NCBI RefSeq assembly: GCF_000013225.1
Contig: NC_007776.1
Coordinates: 267,277 to 331,276, forward strand
Direction: 5' to 3'
Source: Synechococcus sp. JA-2-3B'a(2-13)
GTDB lineage: Bacteria > Cyanobacteriota > Cyanobacteriia > Thermostichales > Thermostichaceae
Length of the DNA stretch: 64,000 nucleotides
Shown in pieces: positions 49,588 to 57,544 of the stretch (its first letter is position 1; every line of letters begins with the position of its first letter). Position numbers and translations under genes: made by a program. The notes beneath the pieces were generated by a model that was not told where the DNA came from, ran no database searches, and saw only the letters and a program-made list of their open reading frames with translations.

Positions 49588-49784
49588 AACGCCTGCTGAG
49601 GCTTCCCGGTGCTGGGCAAGGGATTCTCAGTTGAGCTTGTTTTGAAGCGCAGCACCAGGATCCAGCTGTTTCTCTAGCCTGCTTCCATTGTTCCAACAGA
49701 GGAGTTGATGAGGGATCCCGATCAACTTACTCTTAAGATTCTTCCTTGCTCCCTGAGAGAGGAAAATAAAACGCTTGGCTTGGG

Positions 49785-52001
49785 TTACGGCGAGTTCGGG
49801 GATCCCTCTGGCCAAGGATCTGTCAGGTCGGCGGTCAAGGGATCCCAGTCCCATCCCCAATCGCGGGCAATGGCCTGAGTAATCCCCAGTTGCCCGTGGC
49901 CAGGGTAGCGGGCCAGGGCTACCACCAGATCAACAAGCTGCTCACCGGCAGGGATTCGACCAAAGATGTGCAGCCCATCGCGAATCTGAGATTCTTTTAG
50001 CTCGCAGAGATAGCCATCCAGGCGATTCCAATCTTCTTCTTTTTCCAAGTTGAACTGCTGGTCTAGATGCTCGGCTCGAACCAGCTCCTGAATCTGGGCG
50101 CGAATCAGGGGACAACGACTGGGATCCAACTGTTGGGCCTGCACGTACTCATCCATCAACCGTTCCAAGTCCGCCAGGGGGCCGTACAGCTCAGCACGAG
50201 TAAGGGGCGGGGTGAGGTGGTCGATAATCACTGCCTGGGCTCGCCGCTTGGCCTGGGATCCCTCTCCCGGATCGTTGACAATGAAGGGGTAGAAGTGGGG
50301 CAGCGGCCCCAGGGCCATCTCCGGGTAGCAGGTGGCGGAAAGGGCGGATCCCTTGCCGGGCAGCCATTCCAGGTTGCCGTGCTTGCCCACATGCACCACC
50401 GCTTGAACGGCGAAGACCTGCCGCAGCCACAGGTAAAAAGCCAGGTACTCGTGGGGGGGCACCAGATCCGGGGCGTGGTAGTTCAAGGACGGATCCCGGT
50501 CATAGCCTCGCGGGGGCTGAATGCCTACAAACACCTGCCCTAACTGCAGTCCCACCACGGGAATATCTCGAGAGGGCGGATCCCCCCACTGCCGGACGAG
50601 GTCGGTCTGGATGGGCTCAGGCAAGCGGGCAAACCACTCTCGATAAAGGGCAGCAGAAAGCCATTGGCGAGCGGGGCGCAGGGATCCCAGCGGGTCATAG
50701 GTTTGGCCCTGGGTGAGCCAGCGGATGAGCTCATCTCCTGTCTGCGGCAGGGGCCCCACCCGGTAGCTGGATTCCGCCAGGACCTTGAGAATCTCCACGC
50801 AGCTTGCCGGTGTATCCAACCCTACCCCATTGGCCAGCCGCCCGTCCCGGCTGGGGTAGTTGGCCAAAATCAGAGCCAGACGGCGCTGGTTGGCAGGGGT
50901 GCGCCGCAGTTTCACCCAGTTGGCCGCCAAATCGGCTACAAACTCCACCCGATCCGGCACAGCCGCATAGGCCACCACCTCCGTTTGCAAGTGGGGATCC
51001 CGCTGTTGAACCGCCTTGAAGGAAACGGCGCGGCTGATGATGCGCCCATCCACCTCCGGCAAAGCCACATTCATGGCCAGATCCCGCGCTCCCAGTCCTC
51101 GCGTGGAGTCCTCCCAGCTCTGGCGGGATCCGCTGCTAAGGATTACCTGCAAAACGGGCACATCCAATTCCTGCCACAGGCTTACATCGGGCTGGTGGCT
51201 GTCCAACCGCGCCAGCGAAAAACTGGTGGTGTTGAGCAACAGGTCAATCTGGCTGCCAAAGTGATCCCGAATGGCCTGGGGCAAGTCGGGATCTTGAAGG
51301 CTGTAGGTGTAAAGGCACAGAGGCTGCAGCCCCCGCTCCACCAAGGCTTTTGCCAATTGATCCACCGGCTCTATGTTCCCCGCCAGAACATGGGCTCGGT
51401 AGAGCAAAATCCCCACCTTGGGAGCTTGGGGATCCGTCGGCGAGGCTACGGGAGGTTGGTAGATCCCAAGACGAGGCAACCCTTGTGGATCCGGCGCCGA
51501 ATATTGGCCCCCTAGGAACTCCCTAGCCAGCAACAGCAGACAGGCAGCCACATTCTCCGCTCCCCCCTCCAGCCAGTACCGCCACACCCGATCCGCCACC
51601 GCCAGGGGCACAGTGGAATGGCTCACCAAATCCCAGTCGGGGCGATCGTCCCCAGGAATGACGATCAGGGTGGATCCCTCCTCGGCGGCCACCTGCTTGG
51701 CTACCTCCAGGCCATAGCTCCAGTAGGCCCTTCCCCCCAACAGGCGAAGGAGCACCACCTGCGCCCGCCGCAGCACCCTCTCGGCATAGTCATCCAGGCT
51801 TAGGGGCTGTTGCAACTGCAACAAATTGGCCGCCCGCACCGCCGGAAAATCGCCGGGCAACAGGCGCAGGGCTGCGCTCAAGGCCGTGAGATCCGTATCG
51901 GCTGCCGAAAGGATAACGATGGGAGCGGGATCCTGCTCCAAGAAAATGACGCCGGATTGGGAAGGATCCCATCCCCCTGGCAAAGCAGCTATTCGGTGCA
52001 T
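49785..52001 (-). CDS. cobN: CobN/Mg-chelatase H-family protein, truncated at the C-terminus
   Basis: 738 residues. The N-terminal MHRIAALPGGWDPSQSGVIF, then VILSAADTDLTALSAAL and RAQVVLLRLLGGRAYWSYGLE match cyanobacterial CobN, the large subunit of cobaltochelatase in B12 synthesis. The core HVGKHGNLEWLPGKG is present. Family members have some 1200 residues; this one stops after WDWDPLTADLTDPWPEG followed by seven residues, and the downstream DNA holds no CobN-like sequence in any frame. So about a third of the protein, including C-terminal catalytic-site parts, is missing. Either a pseudogene or one half of a split gene. Confidence 0.85.
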   Translation of the reverse strand: MHRIAALPGGWDPSQSGVIFLEQDPAPIVILSAADTDLTALSAALRLLPGDFPAVRAANLLQLQQPLSLDDYAERVLRRAQVVLLRLLGGRAYWSYGLEVAKQVAAEEGSTLIVIPGDDRPDWDLVSHSTVPLAVADRVWRYWLEGGAENVAACLLLLAREFLGGQYSAPDPQGLPRLGIYQPPVASPTDPQAPKVGILLYRAHVLAGNIEPVDQLAKALVERGLQPLCLYTYSLQDPDLPQAIRDHFGSQIDLLLNTTSFSLARLDSHQPDVSLWQELDVPVLQVILSSGSRQSWEDSTRGLGARDLAMNVALPEVDGRIISRAVSFKAVQQRDPHLQTEVVAYAAVPDRVEFVADLAANWVKLRRTPANQRRLALILANYPSRDGRLANGVGLDTPASCVEILKVLAESSYRVGPLPQTGDELIRWLTQGQTYDPLGSLRPARQWLSAALYREWFARLPEPIQTDLVRQWGDPPSRDIPVVGLQLGQVFVGIQPPRGYDRDPSLNYHAPDLVPPHEYLAFYLWLRQVFAVQAVVHVGKHGNLEWLPGKGSALSATCYPEMALGPLPHFYPFIVNDPGEGSQAKRRAQAVIIDHLTPPLTRAELYGPLADLERLMDEYVQAQQLDPSRCPLIRAQIQELVRAEHLDQQFNLEKEEDWNRLDGYLCELKESQIRDGLHIFGRIPAGEQLVDLVVALARYPGHGQLGITQAIARDWGWDWDPLTADLTDPWPEGSPNSP

Positions 52002-52032
52002 GGCCGCTCTCCCAAGGGAAGGAAGCTCAGGC

Positions 52033-52345
52033 TTAGCGACTGTACTTGAAGCACAGAAGCACCCCAGCTCCCAGCGCTCAACTGGTCAGGAAGGGCTCCC
52101 GTAGTGGTTCCCGCTACCCAAGCATTGCCCTGTCCAAAGTGCTCCGCACCGCTGGCGCGAAAGTGCTCCGCACCGCTGGCGCGATCGACAGCAATAGAGT
52201 CAGCCACCTCATTCGCAGGAGTTCCGAACTGGCGAGCCCACTCGATTGAATGCGAACCGTAGGCTCTCAGAAGAATTGAACTGGCAAAAAAAGTTAAAGC
52301 ACTTGCGAAAACTACCCTGCCCACCCTTTTTTTCATATCCTTCAA
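52033..52345 (-). pseudogene. Collapsed SBBP-repeat protein with repeat insertion and a terminal frameshift
   Basis: A paralogue of the SBBP lipoprotein at 52461-53747. A signal-like N-terminus is followed by just one beta-propeller repeat (WARQFGTPANEVADSIAVD ... GNAWVAGTTTGALPDQLSAG). The repeat is interrupted by 16 residues, RASGAEHF twice, from two tandem 24-bp units. At the end, GASVL is followed in a shifted frame by KYSR and TAA (52033-52035), matching the paralogue's DAFVLKYAR ending. A one-base insertion therefore frameshifts the last four codons. I infer loss of internal propeller repeats by recombination plus the frameshift. Unshifted reading runs on into the cobN start. Confidence 0.75.
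52137..52184 (-). repeat. Two tandem type II 24-bp units inside an SBBP repeat
   Basis: AAGTGCTCCGCACC followed by GCTGGCGCGA, twice, at 52137-52160 and 52161-52184. The hairpin is GTGC-TCC-GCAC, with two paired changes compared with the type I GGAC-TCC-GTCC. Removing exactly 48 bp restores SIAVD-GQGNAWV, matching the paralogue's SIAVD-ERGNAWV. Confidence 0.92.
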
Positions 52346-52460
52346 GTCCCCCCTTGCCGACTAGGGCAGCACCGCCTAGAGCCTAGCATGGGGCAGCTTT
52401 CTGCTGGCTACTGGGGTGTTGAGCTGCCGCAGAGGGATCCCGCCCTGGCAAAGCCTCAGC

Positions 52461-53747
52461 CTAACGAGCGTATTTGAGTACAAAGGCATCTTTCATGCCG
52501 GCTCGGGGTTGGTCAGGAAAGGCTCCCCAAGTTACCCCCGCCACCCAAAGATTTCCCCTTCTATCCGAAGCAAGAGAACCGATCCATTCAAAGTCAGGGG
52601 TTCCAAACTGGTGGCTCCAGAGTTCATTGCCGTTGACGTCGTAAAGGCACACAAAGGCATCGCTAGGCAACTGACCCGCTGGGGTTCCCTGGGTATGTCC
52701 TGCCACCCAAATGTTCCCGATTCCATCCACAGCGATGGCCAGGACTCGTTCCCTCCGTTTGCCTGGGAATTGGCGGTTCCAGAGTTGGTTGCCGTAGGCA
52801 TCGTACTGCTGCACAAGAACGCTGTACTCCCCTGCCTGGCCGGTGGGAGCTTCTTGGATGAATCCCGCTATCCAGACATTCCCCATCTCACCTACAGCGA
52901 TGGAAAAAGCCCCGTCACCCCTCCCGCCTGAAAACTGGCGAAGCCAGAGCTGGTTGCCCTCGGGATCATATTTGCGCACAAAGCCTCCCGCTCTGGGACT
53001 CCGTCCCGCTGACGCGACCGACTGTCCCGGAAGGCTTTCTTGAATGGATCCCACCACCCAGACATTTCCCTCCTCGTCGGCAGCCAGGGCACCGGCCCGC
53101 CGATGGAGCTCGAGCTCTCGAGTCCAGAGCAGGTTGCCATTGGAGTCATACTTGTGCACAAAGCTTTTACCCCTGGATTGGCCGGAAGGGGCTAAGGACT
53201 CCGTCCCGCTACCGCGAACGGCATCCCCCGCCACCCAGACGTTGCCCTCTGCATTCACGGCAAGAGCCGTGACCCCGTCCAACTCCCCACTGCCGAACCG
53301 ACGAGTCCAGAGTTCCCTGCCCTGGGGATTGTACCTGCGCACGAAAGCTTCCTTCCCCCCGGCACTGACCTGGTGGGGGAAAGTCCTGTAGGTAACCCCT
53401 GCCACCCAGGCGTTTCCCCACCTGTCCACCGCTACGGCTAGCGCTTCGTCAAGACTGGAAGTTCCAAACTGGCGGGTCCAGAGTTCCTTACCTTGGGCGT
53501 TGTACTTGCGCACAAAGGCATCTCCCCCACCTGCCCCGGCCTGCTTGGGAAGAGTTCCGTGGGTAACTCCCACCACCCAGGCGTTTCCCCTCTCATCTAC
53601 AGCGATGGAGTGGGCCTCGTCGGAGCTAGGGGTTCCAAACTGGCGGAGCCAAGGAGCAGGATCCTCGCCGCAGGCACCCAAAAGAGCCGAGCTGGCAAAA
53701 GCCAGCCCTAGAGAGACAACCCTCTCCAGCGGTCGCTTCCTGTTCAT
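52461..53747 (-). CDS. SBBP-repeat beta-propeller lipoprotein
   Basis: 428 residues. A lipoprotein signal ends SALLGAC (Cys 26). About seven to eight beta-propeller (SBBP) repeats follow, each like WTRQFGTSSLDEALAVAVD, GNAWVAGVT, then DAFVRKYNAQGKEL. It is probably a surface or periplasmic propeller used for binding. Two propeller units carry 24-bp repeats in frame, at about residues 178-185 (RGSGTESL) and 245-252 (ASAGRSPR), each in the variable loop between GNVWV and FVRKY. Different reading frames of the same element are used. The gene is otherwise intact. Confidence 0.85.
   Translation of the reverse strand: MNRKRPLERVVSLGLAFASSALLGACGEDPAPWLRQFGTPSSDEAHSIAVDERGNAWVVGVTHGTLPKQAGAGGGDAFVRKYNAQGKELWTRQFGTSSLDEALAVAVDRWGNAWVAGVTYRTFPHQVSAGGKEAFVRRYNPQGRELWTRRFGSGELDGVTALAVNAEGNVWVAGDAVRGSGTESLAPSGQSRGKSFVHKYDSNGNLLWTRELELHRRAGALAADEEGNVWVVGSIQESLPGQSVASAGRSPRAGGFVRKYDPEGNQLWLRQFSGGRGDGAFSIAVGEMGNVWIAGFIQEAPTGQAGEYSVLVQQYDAYGNQLWNRQFPGKRRERVLAIAVDGIGNIWVAGHTQGTPAGQLPSDAFVCLYDVNGNELWSHQFGTPDFEWIGSLASDRRGNLWVAGVTWGAFPDQPRAGMKDAFVLKYAR
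52994..53017 (-). repeat. 24-bp modular repeat in the SBBP lipoprotein gene
   Basis: TGGGACTCCGTCCC then GCTGACGCGA. It is read in the ASAGRSP frame between SIQESLPGQ and FVRKYDPEG, lengthening that propeller loop compared with its neighbours. Confidence 0.85.
53194..53217 (-). repeat. 24-bp modular repeat in the SBBP lipoprotein gene
   Basis: AAGGACTCCGTCCC then GCTACCGCGA, read in the RGSGTESL frame. Neighbouring SBBP units lack these residues. Confidence 0.88.
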
Positions 53748-53770
53748 ATGCGTACGGCACCCTGACGGGA

Positions 53771-53794
53771 AAGGACTCCGTCCCGCTACCGCGA
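53771..53794 (-). repeat. 24-bp modular repeat upstream of the SBBP lipoprotein
   Basis: A perfect AAGGACTCCGTCCC + GCTACCGCGA unit, ending 24 bp before the lipoprotein start, in what would be its leader. Confidence 0.85.
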
Positions 53795-54010
53795 TCGGCG
53801 CTTCCTGACAAGGGGGTACCGCCTAGAAGTTAGCACGGGATAACTGACGGGATAACTGTTGGATGATTCTCCAACGGCAGGACTGTCCTCTGGCTGGGAA
53901 CCTTCCTTTAGGCGACTTGGGGTACGGGCTCAGGGTTGGGCAGCAGGCCAGCTAGGCGCGGGGAAAAACGCAGTGCTGCCTGCACAAAGGCTTGAAACAG
54001 ACGGAAGTGC

Positions 54011-54058
54011 AAGGACTCCGTCCCGCTGACGCGAAAGGACTCCGTCCCGCTACCGCGA
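54011..54058 (-). repeat. Two tandem type I units at the deletion junction of the amidotransferase gene
   Basis: Units at 54011-54034 (tail GCTGACGCGA) and 54035-54058 (tail GCTACCGCGA). The gene's N-terminal half enters on one side and its extreme C-terminus leaves on the other, in different frames, with the middle absent. Confidence 0.88.
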
Positions 54059-54216
54059 ACAGCTTGCCGCCACTGACCACATTTAACAATTGCATCCCCC
54101 GGCAAATGCCCAAAACAGGGATCCCCTGGGCCAGCACGGCCTGAGCCAAGGCCACCTCAAATCGATCCCGCTCCGCGTTCACATAGCGCACCTGGGGATG
54201 TTGCGGATCCTCTCCA

Positions 54217-54240
54217 AAGGACTCCGTCCCGCTACCGCGA
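54217..54240 (-). repeat. 24-bp repeat, in-frame insertion in the amidotransferase remnant
   Basis: A perfect unit with tail GCTACCGCGA. It adds exactly eight residues between PSTF and GEDPQHP; without them the sequence matches the family's P-A-x-Y-G-E-x-P-H-P pattern. Confidence 0.85.
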
Positions 54241-54584
54241 AAGGTGCTGGGGCAGAGGTCGCCGACACCGGTCAACACCAGGCCATCCACCCAAGACAGC
54301 AAAACCTGGGGCTCGCTTTCGCCTGGGGGAAAAAGAACAGGGATCCCTCCGGCAGCACGAATGGCATCCACATAGCGGCCTGGCGCTACAAAGTCTCCCT
54401 CGTCATTGCGGTTGCGGGTGGTAACGCCGATGAGCGGTCGATTTGAAAAAGGGGATGTCCGATTCATCCTTCTACGATAACCTTATTTCCCGATGTTGAT
54501 GGTGCTATGCCTACGGCAGAGGAACCGCACCACTGTCCTGAGCAGAAAAATCCAAAGTTTTCCCCCGCGATAGGAGTTAAATCT

Positions 54585-54608
54585 CGTTGTTGCGCAACGC
54601 TAACGCAA
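54585..54608 (-). repeat. Variant repeat with a GTTG...CAAC arm and GCTAACGC tail
   Basis: CGTTGTTGCGCAAC followed by GCTAACGCAA, 24 nt. The arm can fold as GTTG/CAAC. The tail is the family tail with one change. It lies 26 bp downstream of the permease stop. Confidence 0.6.
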
Positions 54609-54634
54609 AGGGATCCCAGAAATCGCCGAAGCCA

Positions 54635-55699
54635 TTAACCTTTCCCAAGGAAGTAGCGGCGGCTGATCCCTTGGGCCAGCAAGACGAACAACACCAGGGA
54701 TCCCTGAATCACACCGGCCAAAGAAGACTCCAATTGCAAAGAGAGAGGCAGTTGCAAGCTGCCGATGTTAAGACTGCTGAAGAAAAAGGCAATCGGCAAA
54801 ATCAGCAGGGGGTTAAAGCCTGCCAGCATCACCACCAACAAGGCCAGAAAGCCCAAATTGCTGGAGATATTGGGGATGAGGCGATGGAACAGAGCCAACA
54901 CCTGCAAGGCGCCCGCCAGCCCTGCTAAGCCCCCACAGCAGGCAAATGCCATGAGCAACCTGCGGGTAGCCGGGATCCCCAACCGGAAAGCAGCTACAGG
55001 GTTTTTCCCCACCGCCCGCAACTGCAGGCCGAAGCGAGTGTTGCCCACCACCAGCACCGTCAGGGCCAAAGCCAACAGGGCCAGCAGCAACGCCACCGGA
55101 CTGGCCTCTGACCGCCCCCAGGTGGGCAACCACAGACGGGGATCCAACACTTCCGTCCCGCTCATGGAAGCCACCCCCGGCCTTTTCCAAGGGCCGAAGA
55201 TCAGGTAGAGCACCCAACCTTGGGCAACAAAATTCAGCCCCAGCCCAGCGAAGATCTCGTTGACCCGCCCCCACACATTCAGGATCCCAGCCAACAGGCC
55301 CCAGCCCGCCCCCCCCAGGATCCCGGCCAAAAGCGCCAAGGTAATGGCCAGTGGCGGCGGCAACCATCCCGCTTCCAGACGCACCAGAAACGTGGCCGCA
55401 ATTGCCCCGACCACCATTTGCCCTTCGATGCCCAAGTTGTAGAGACCGGCAACAAACGTAAACACCAGCCCACAGCAGCAGAGGACAAGGGGAGCCAGCG
55501 TTGCCAAAACCCGGCCAAACTGAGCTTCAGTGCCGAAGGCCCCCTGCCACATGCTGGCCGCCACCTGGAGAGGTGAAGCCCCCGCCAGCAGGATCACCCC
55601 CGCCACAAATAGCAGCGCTGCCAGCCAAGCCAATCCCTGGATTACCCAGGTACGCTCTAGAGACACCCACGACCGGCCCGATTCCGCTATTCCCGCCAT
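54635..55699 (-). CDS. ABC transporter permease, BPD_transp_2 family (simple sugar/nucleoside type)
   Basis: 354 residues with about nine membrane helices. Features are LGIEGQMVVGAIAATFLVRL, the VNEIFAGLGLNFVAQGW segment, LRAVGKNPVAAFRLGIPATRR and GFNPLLILPIAFFFSSLNIG, matching the first permease of nucleoside (YufP/NupP-like) importers. The partner permease, ATPase and binding protein are not in the window, which is unusual for this class. The phrase MSGTEV near residue 180 resembles the repeat peptide but is too diverged to call. Confidence 0.85.
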   Translation of the reverse strand: MAGIAESGRSWVSLERTWVIQGLAWLAALLFVAGVILLAGASPLQVAASMWQGAFGTEAQFGRVLATLAPLVLCCCGLVFTFVAGLYNLGIEGQMVVGAIAATFLVRLEAGWLPPPLAITLALLAGILGGAGWGLLAGILNVWGRVNEIFAGLGLNFVAQGWVLYLIFGPWKRPGVASMSGTEVLDPRLWLPTWGRSEASPVALLLALLALALTVLVVGNTRFGLQLRAVGKNPVAAFRLGIPATRRLLMAFACCGGLAGLAGALQVLALFHRLIPNISSNLGFLALLVVMLAGFNPLLILPIAFFFSSLNIGSLQLPLSLQLESSLAGVIQGSLVLFVLLAQGISRRYFLGKG

Positions 55700-55742
55700 G
55701 CTTTAACACTTCCTAGGATTCTTAAACTTAAGATTTTTAAAC

Positions 55743-57521
55743 TCAAAGAGGCTCCCCGCTGCCCTGCTCCAAGAGGGGATCCAAACGGCGCACCAGTTGC
55801 CAGCCCTCCACCTCCGCCAGAGGTTGTAACCCCAAATCCCGGATCTCCACCTGTTCTGCCTGCACCGGAGATACCCAAAGGTAGTCTCCATGCTCCCCTC
55901 GTCGCAGAGCCTGATCATCCACCCATCTCCCCGGATTAGGGGTATAAAAAGCGATGGCCTGGGCCTGACAGACATCCGGCAAGCCGCTGCGGCCAATATC
56001 CACCACCGTCTCCCCAGACTCTGTCGAGGACTCCGTCCGAATAGCGCGAACGGACGGGGGCAGCATTTGGTTCCAATCCATTTGGGCAAAAGCAGGGCTG
56101 AAGTTGCCGAAATCAGGCCGCAAGACGATGGTGATCATGGCGAGGATCCCGGCCAACAAGAGGATTCCCACCCACAGCTCGCCGGCGCAGCGCAACACCC
56201 GCCACCAACTCCAGATCCCCGGCAGCAAGAGGTACAAAAGACCCATCGCCACCAGCGGCCAAGCGTGGGATTGCAGAAGCTCCAGACCGTCTACGCCCAG
56301 CCGGACGGCCACCCCCAAACCCAACAGCAGCAGCCCCACCGCTGCCAGGCCCCAAGAGATCACCTGAGCCAGACGGGGCTTTAAGTGCAAGGACTCCGTC
56401 CCGCTAACGCGATCCGCACCGCTGACGCGACCCCGCATAGCCAACGCTTGATCCAAGGCTACCCCGGCCAAGAGAGCCAGCCAAGGGTAAAGCTGCACGG
56501 TGTAGTAGGGGGTTTTGGTGGGATAAAGCTGCAACAACAACAGCAGCAGCAGGGGGAAAGACCAGATTAGCAGCGTGGATCCCGGCTGCTGGCGCACCAG
56601 GAGAAAGCCACCCACCAAAGCCAAAACCGTCCACGGGAAGCCATGAACGGGAATGTGCCAAAAGTAGTACCAGCCGGTGGCATCCGCATGGAAGGGCTCT
56701 TGCCCCAGATCCCACACCTTCCCCACCAGGGTGGTCAGCACCTGTGGGCCATACACCTGCATGGCTGGACCTAGCCAGAGGCCAAAAATCCCCAAGCCCA
56801 GCCCAAGCGCCAGCCAAAATGGGGCGGATCCCATCCAGCGGCGCCGTTGCTGCACGAGATAGGGGATCAAAGCCGCCCCCGGCAGCAGGATCATGGCACT
56901 TTTCATCAGCAGGCCCAGCCCGAAGGCCACTCCGGTTAGCCAAAACCAAACCCTGTGGCCGCGGATACCGTTGACCAGCCCCAGGATCCCCAGCAGCTCC
57001 AGAAAGGTCAAGGGCACATCCTGCCCCACCAGCCGCCCCTGCTGCACCCAGAGGTAGCACAGGGGCAAAACCGCCATCCCCAAAAAGGCCGCCCGCATCG
57101 GCAAAAAAAACCACCCAATCCAACCCACCAGGGGAATGGAGAGCAAAGCAGCGAGGATCCCTGGCAGCCGCGCTGCCCACTCGTTTACCCCGTACAGGGC
57201 AAAACTGAGGGCCACGCTCCAGGTGAGCAGAGGGGGTTTCTCGAAAAAAGGCTCCCCCAAAAAAGTGGGCCCCAGCCAATGCCCTCCCCGCAGCAGCTCG
57301 CGGGCCATTTGGGCATAAAAGCTCTCGTCGCAGCCGGCCAAACTGGGATCCGCCCCCGAAAGCACAAACAGAGGCACTGCCAGGCCCATGACTAGTAGGC
57401 TTAGGCCCCAAAAGGGCACTAGGTGCGGGTCGCGGCGAAACTGAACGAAGGAGCTGGATCCCGGCAGGGATCTGCGGCTAGGAGAACTGCCCAGACGGTT
57501 GGGGTTGCCGAAAGGACGCAT
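55743..57521 (-). CDS. ArnT/PMT-type membrane glycosyltransferase (GT39/GT83-like)
   Basis: 592 residues with about 11 membrane helices. The first lumenal loop has the catalytic acidic pattern GCDESFYAQMARELLRGG, then FLGEPFFEKPPLLTW, characteristic of polyprenyl-phosphate sugar transferases. The ATG at 57521 lies at the edge of a 24-bp repeat; the longer frame starts inside the repeat and is less likely. Two repeat groups are read in frame: RVSGAD-RVSGTESL (about residues 365-378, between two membrane helices) and a degraded pair near 486-500 (AIRTESSTES). Both lie in loops. Acceptor and sugar are unknown. Confidence 0.85.
   Translation of the reverse strand: MRPFGNPNRLGSSPSRRSLPGSSSFVQFRRDPHLVPFWGLSLLVMGLAVPLFVLSGADPSLAGCDESFYAQMARELLRGGHWLGPTFLGEPFFEKPPLLTWSVALSFALYGVNEWAARLPGILAALLSIPLVGWIGWFFLPMRAAFLGMAVLPLCYLWVQQGRLVGQDVPLTFLELLGILGLVNGIRGHRVWFWLTGVAFGLGLLMKSAMILLPGAALIPYLVQQRRRWMGSAPFWLALGLGLGIFGLWLGPAMQVYGPQVLTTLVGKVWDLGQEPFHADATGWYYFWHIPVHGFPWTVLALVGGFLLVRQQPGSTLLIWSFPLLLLLLLQLYPTKTPYYTVQLYPWLALLAGVALDQALAMRGRVSGADRVSGTESLHLKPRLAQVISWGLAAVGLLLLGLGVAVRLGVDGLELLQSHAWPLVAMGLLYLLLPGIWSWWRVLRCAGELWVGILLLAGILAMITIVLRPDFGNFSPAFAQMDWNQMLPPSVRAIRTESSTESGETVVDIGRSGLPDVCQAQAIAFYTPNPGRWVDDQALRRGEHGDYLWVSPVQAEQVEIRDLGLQPLAEVEGWQLVRRLDPLLEQGSGEPL
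56026..56049 (-). repeat. Diverged 24-bp repeat, possibly second of a decayed tandem
   Basis: GAGGACTCCGTCC then GAATAGCGCGA; the hairpin GGAC-TCC-GTCC is intact while the tail has changed. Just left of it, AGACTCTGTC may be a decayed first unit. Read as RTES-STES in the glycosyltransferase. Confidence 0.6.
56389..56430 (-). repeat. Type I unit plus partial type II unit, in frame in the glycosyltransferase
   Basis: AAGGACTCCGTCCC + GCTAACGCGA (56389-56412), then an 18-bp type II fragment TCCGCACC + GCTGACGCGA (56413-56430). A multiple of three is kept even in the partial copy. Confidence 0.85.
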
Positions 57522-57544
57522 GGGACTCCGTCCCGCTAACGCGA
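57521..57544 (-). repeat. 24-bp repeat abutting the glycosyltransferase start codon
   Basis: TGGGACTCCGTCCC + GCTAACGCGA. The first A of the ATG is the last base of the unit on the minus strand, so the repeat is the whole immediate leader and would place its hairpin over the ribosome site. Confidence 0.8.

Larger units (their letters stand above)
53908..54467 (-). pseudogene. Class-I glutamine amidotransferase (peptidase C26, PuuD-like), internally deleted
   Basis: The N-terminal half is good: LIGVTTRNRNDEGDFVAPG, then YVDAIRAAGGIPVLFPPG and the nucleophile elbow GIPVLGICRGMQLLNV. It carries an in-frame eight-residue insert RGSGTESF (residues 77-84) between PSTF and GEDPQHP. After GGKL come two tandem 24-bp repeats (54011-54058), then in another frame FRLFQAFVQAALRF, the family's C-terminal end, stopping at 53908. 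The stretch with the catalytic His and Glu is missing, so the protein is dead. Intact relatives hydrolyse gamma-glutamyl compounds. Confidence 0.78.

Noticed and set aside
53720-53765. Upstream frame extensions of several proteins that begin inside repeats
   Set aside because: Such starts (for example MLTCPIALAGRSP for the glycosyltransferase) come from the repeat itself; conserved sequence starts later.
55145-55170. MSGTEV in the ABC permease, with core AGCGGGACGGA shared with the 24-bp repeat
   Set aside because: Only 11 bases match, the hairpin partner arm is broken (CACTTCCGTCC), and the tail is absent; it could be chance or a very old copy.
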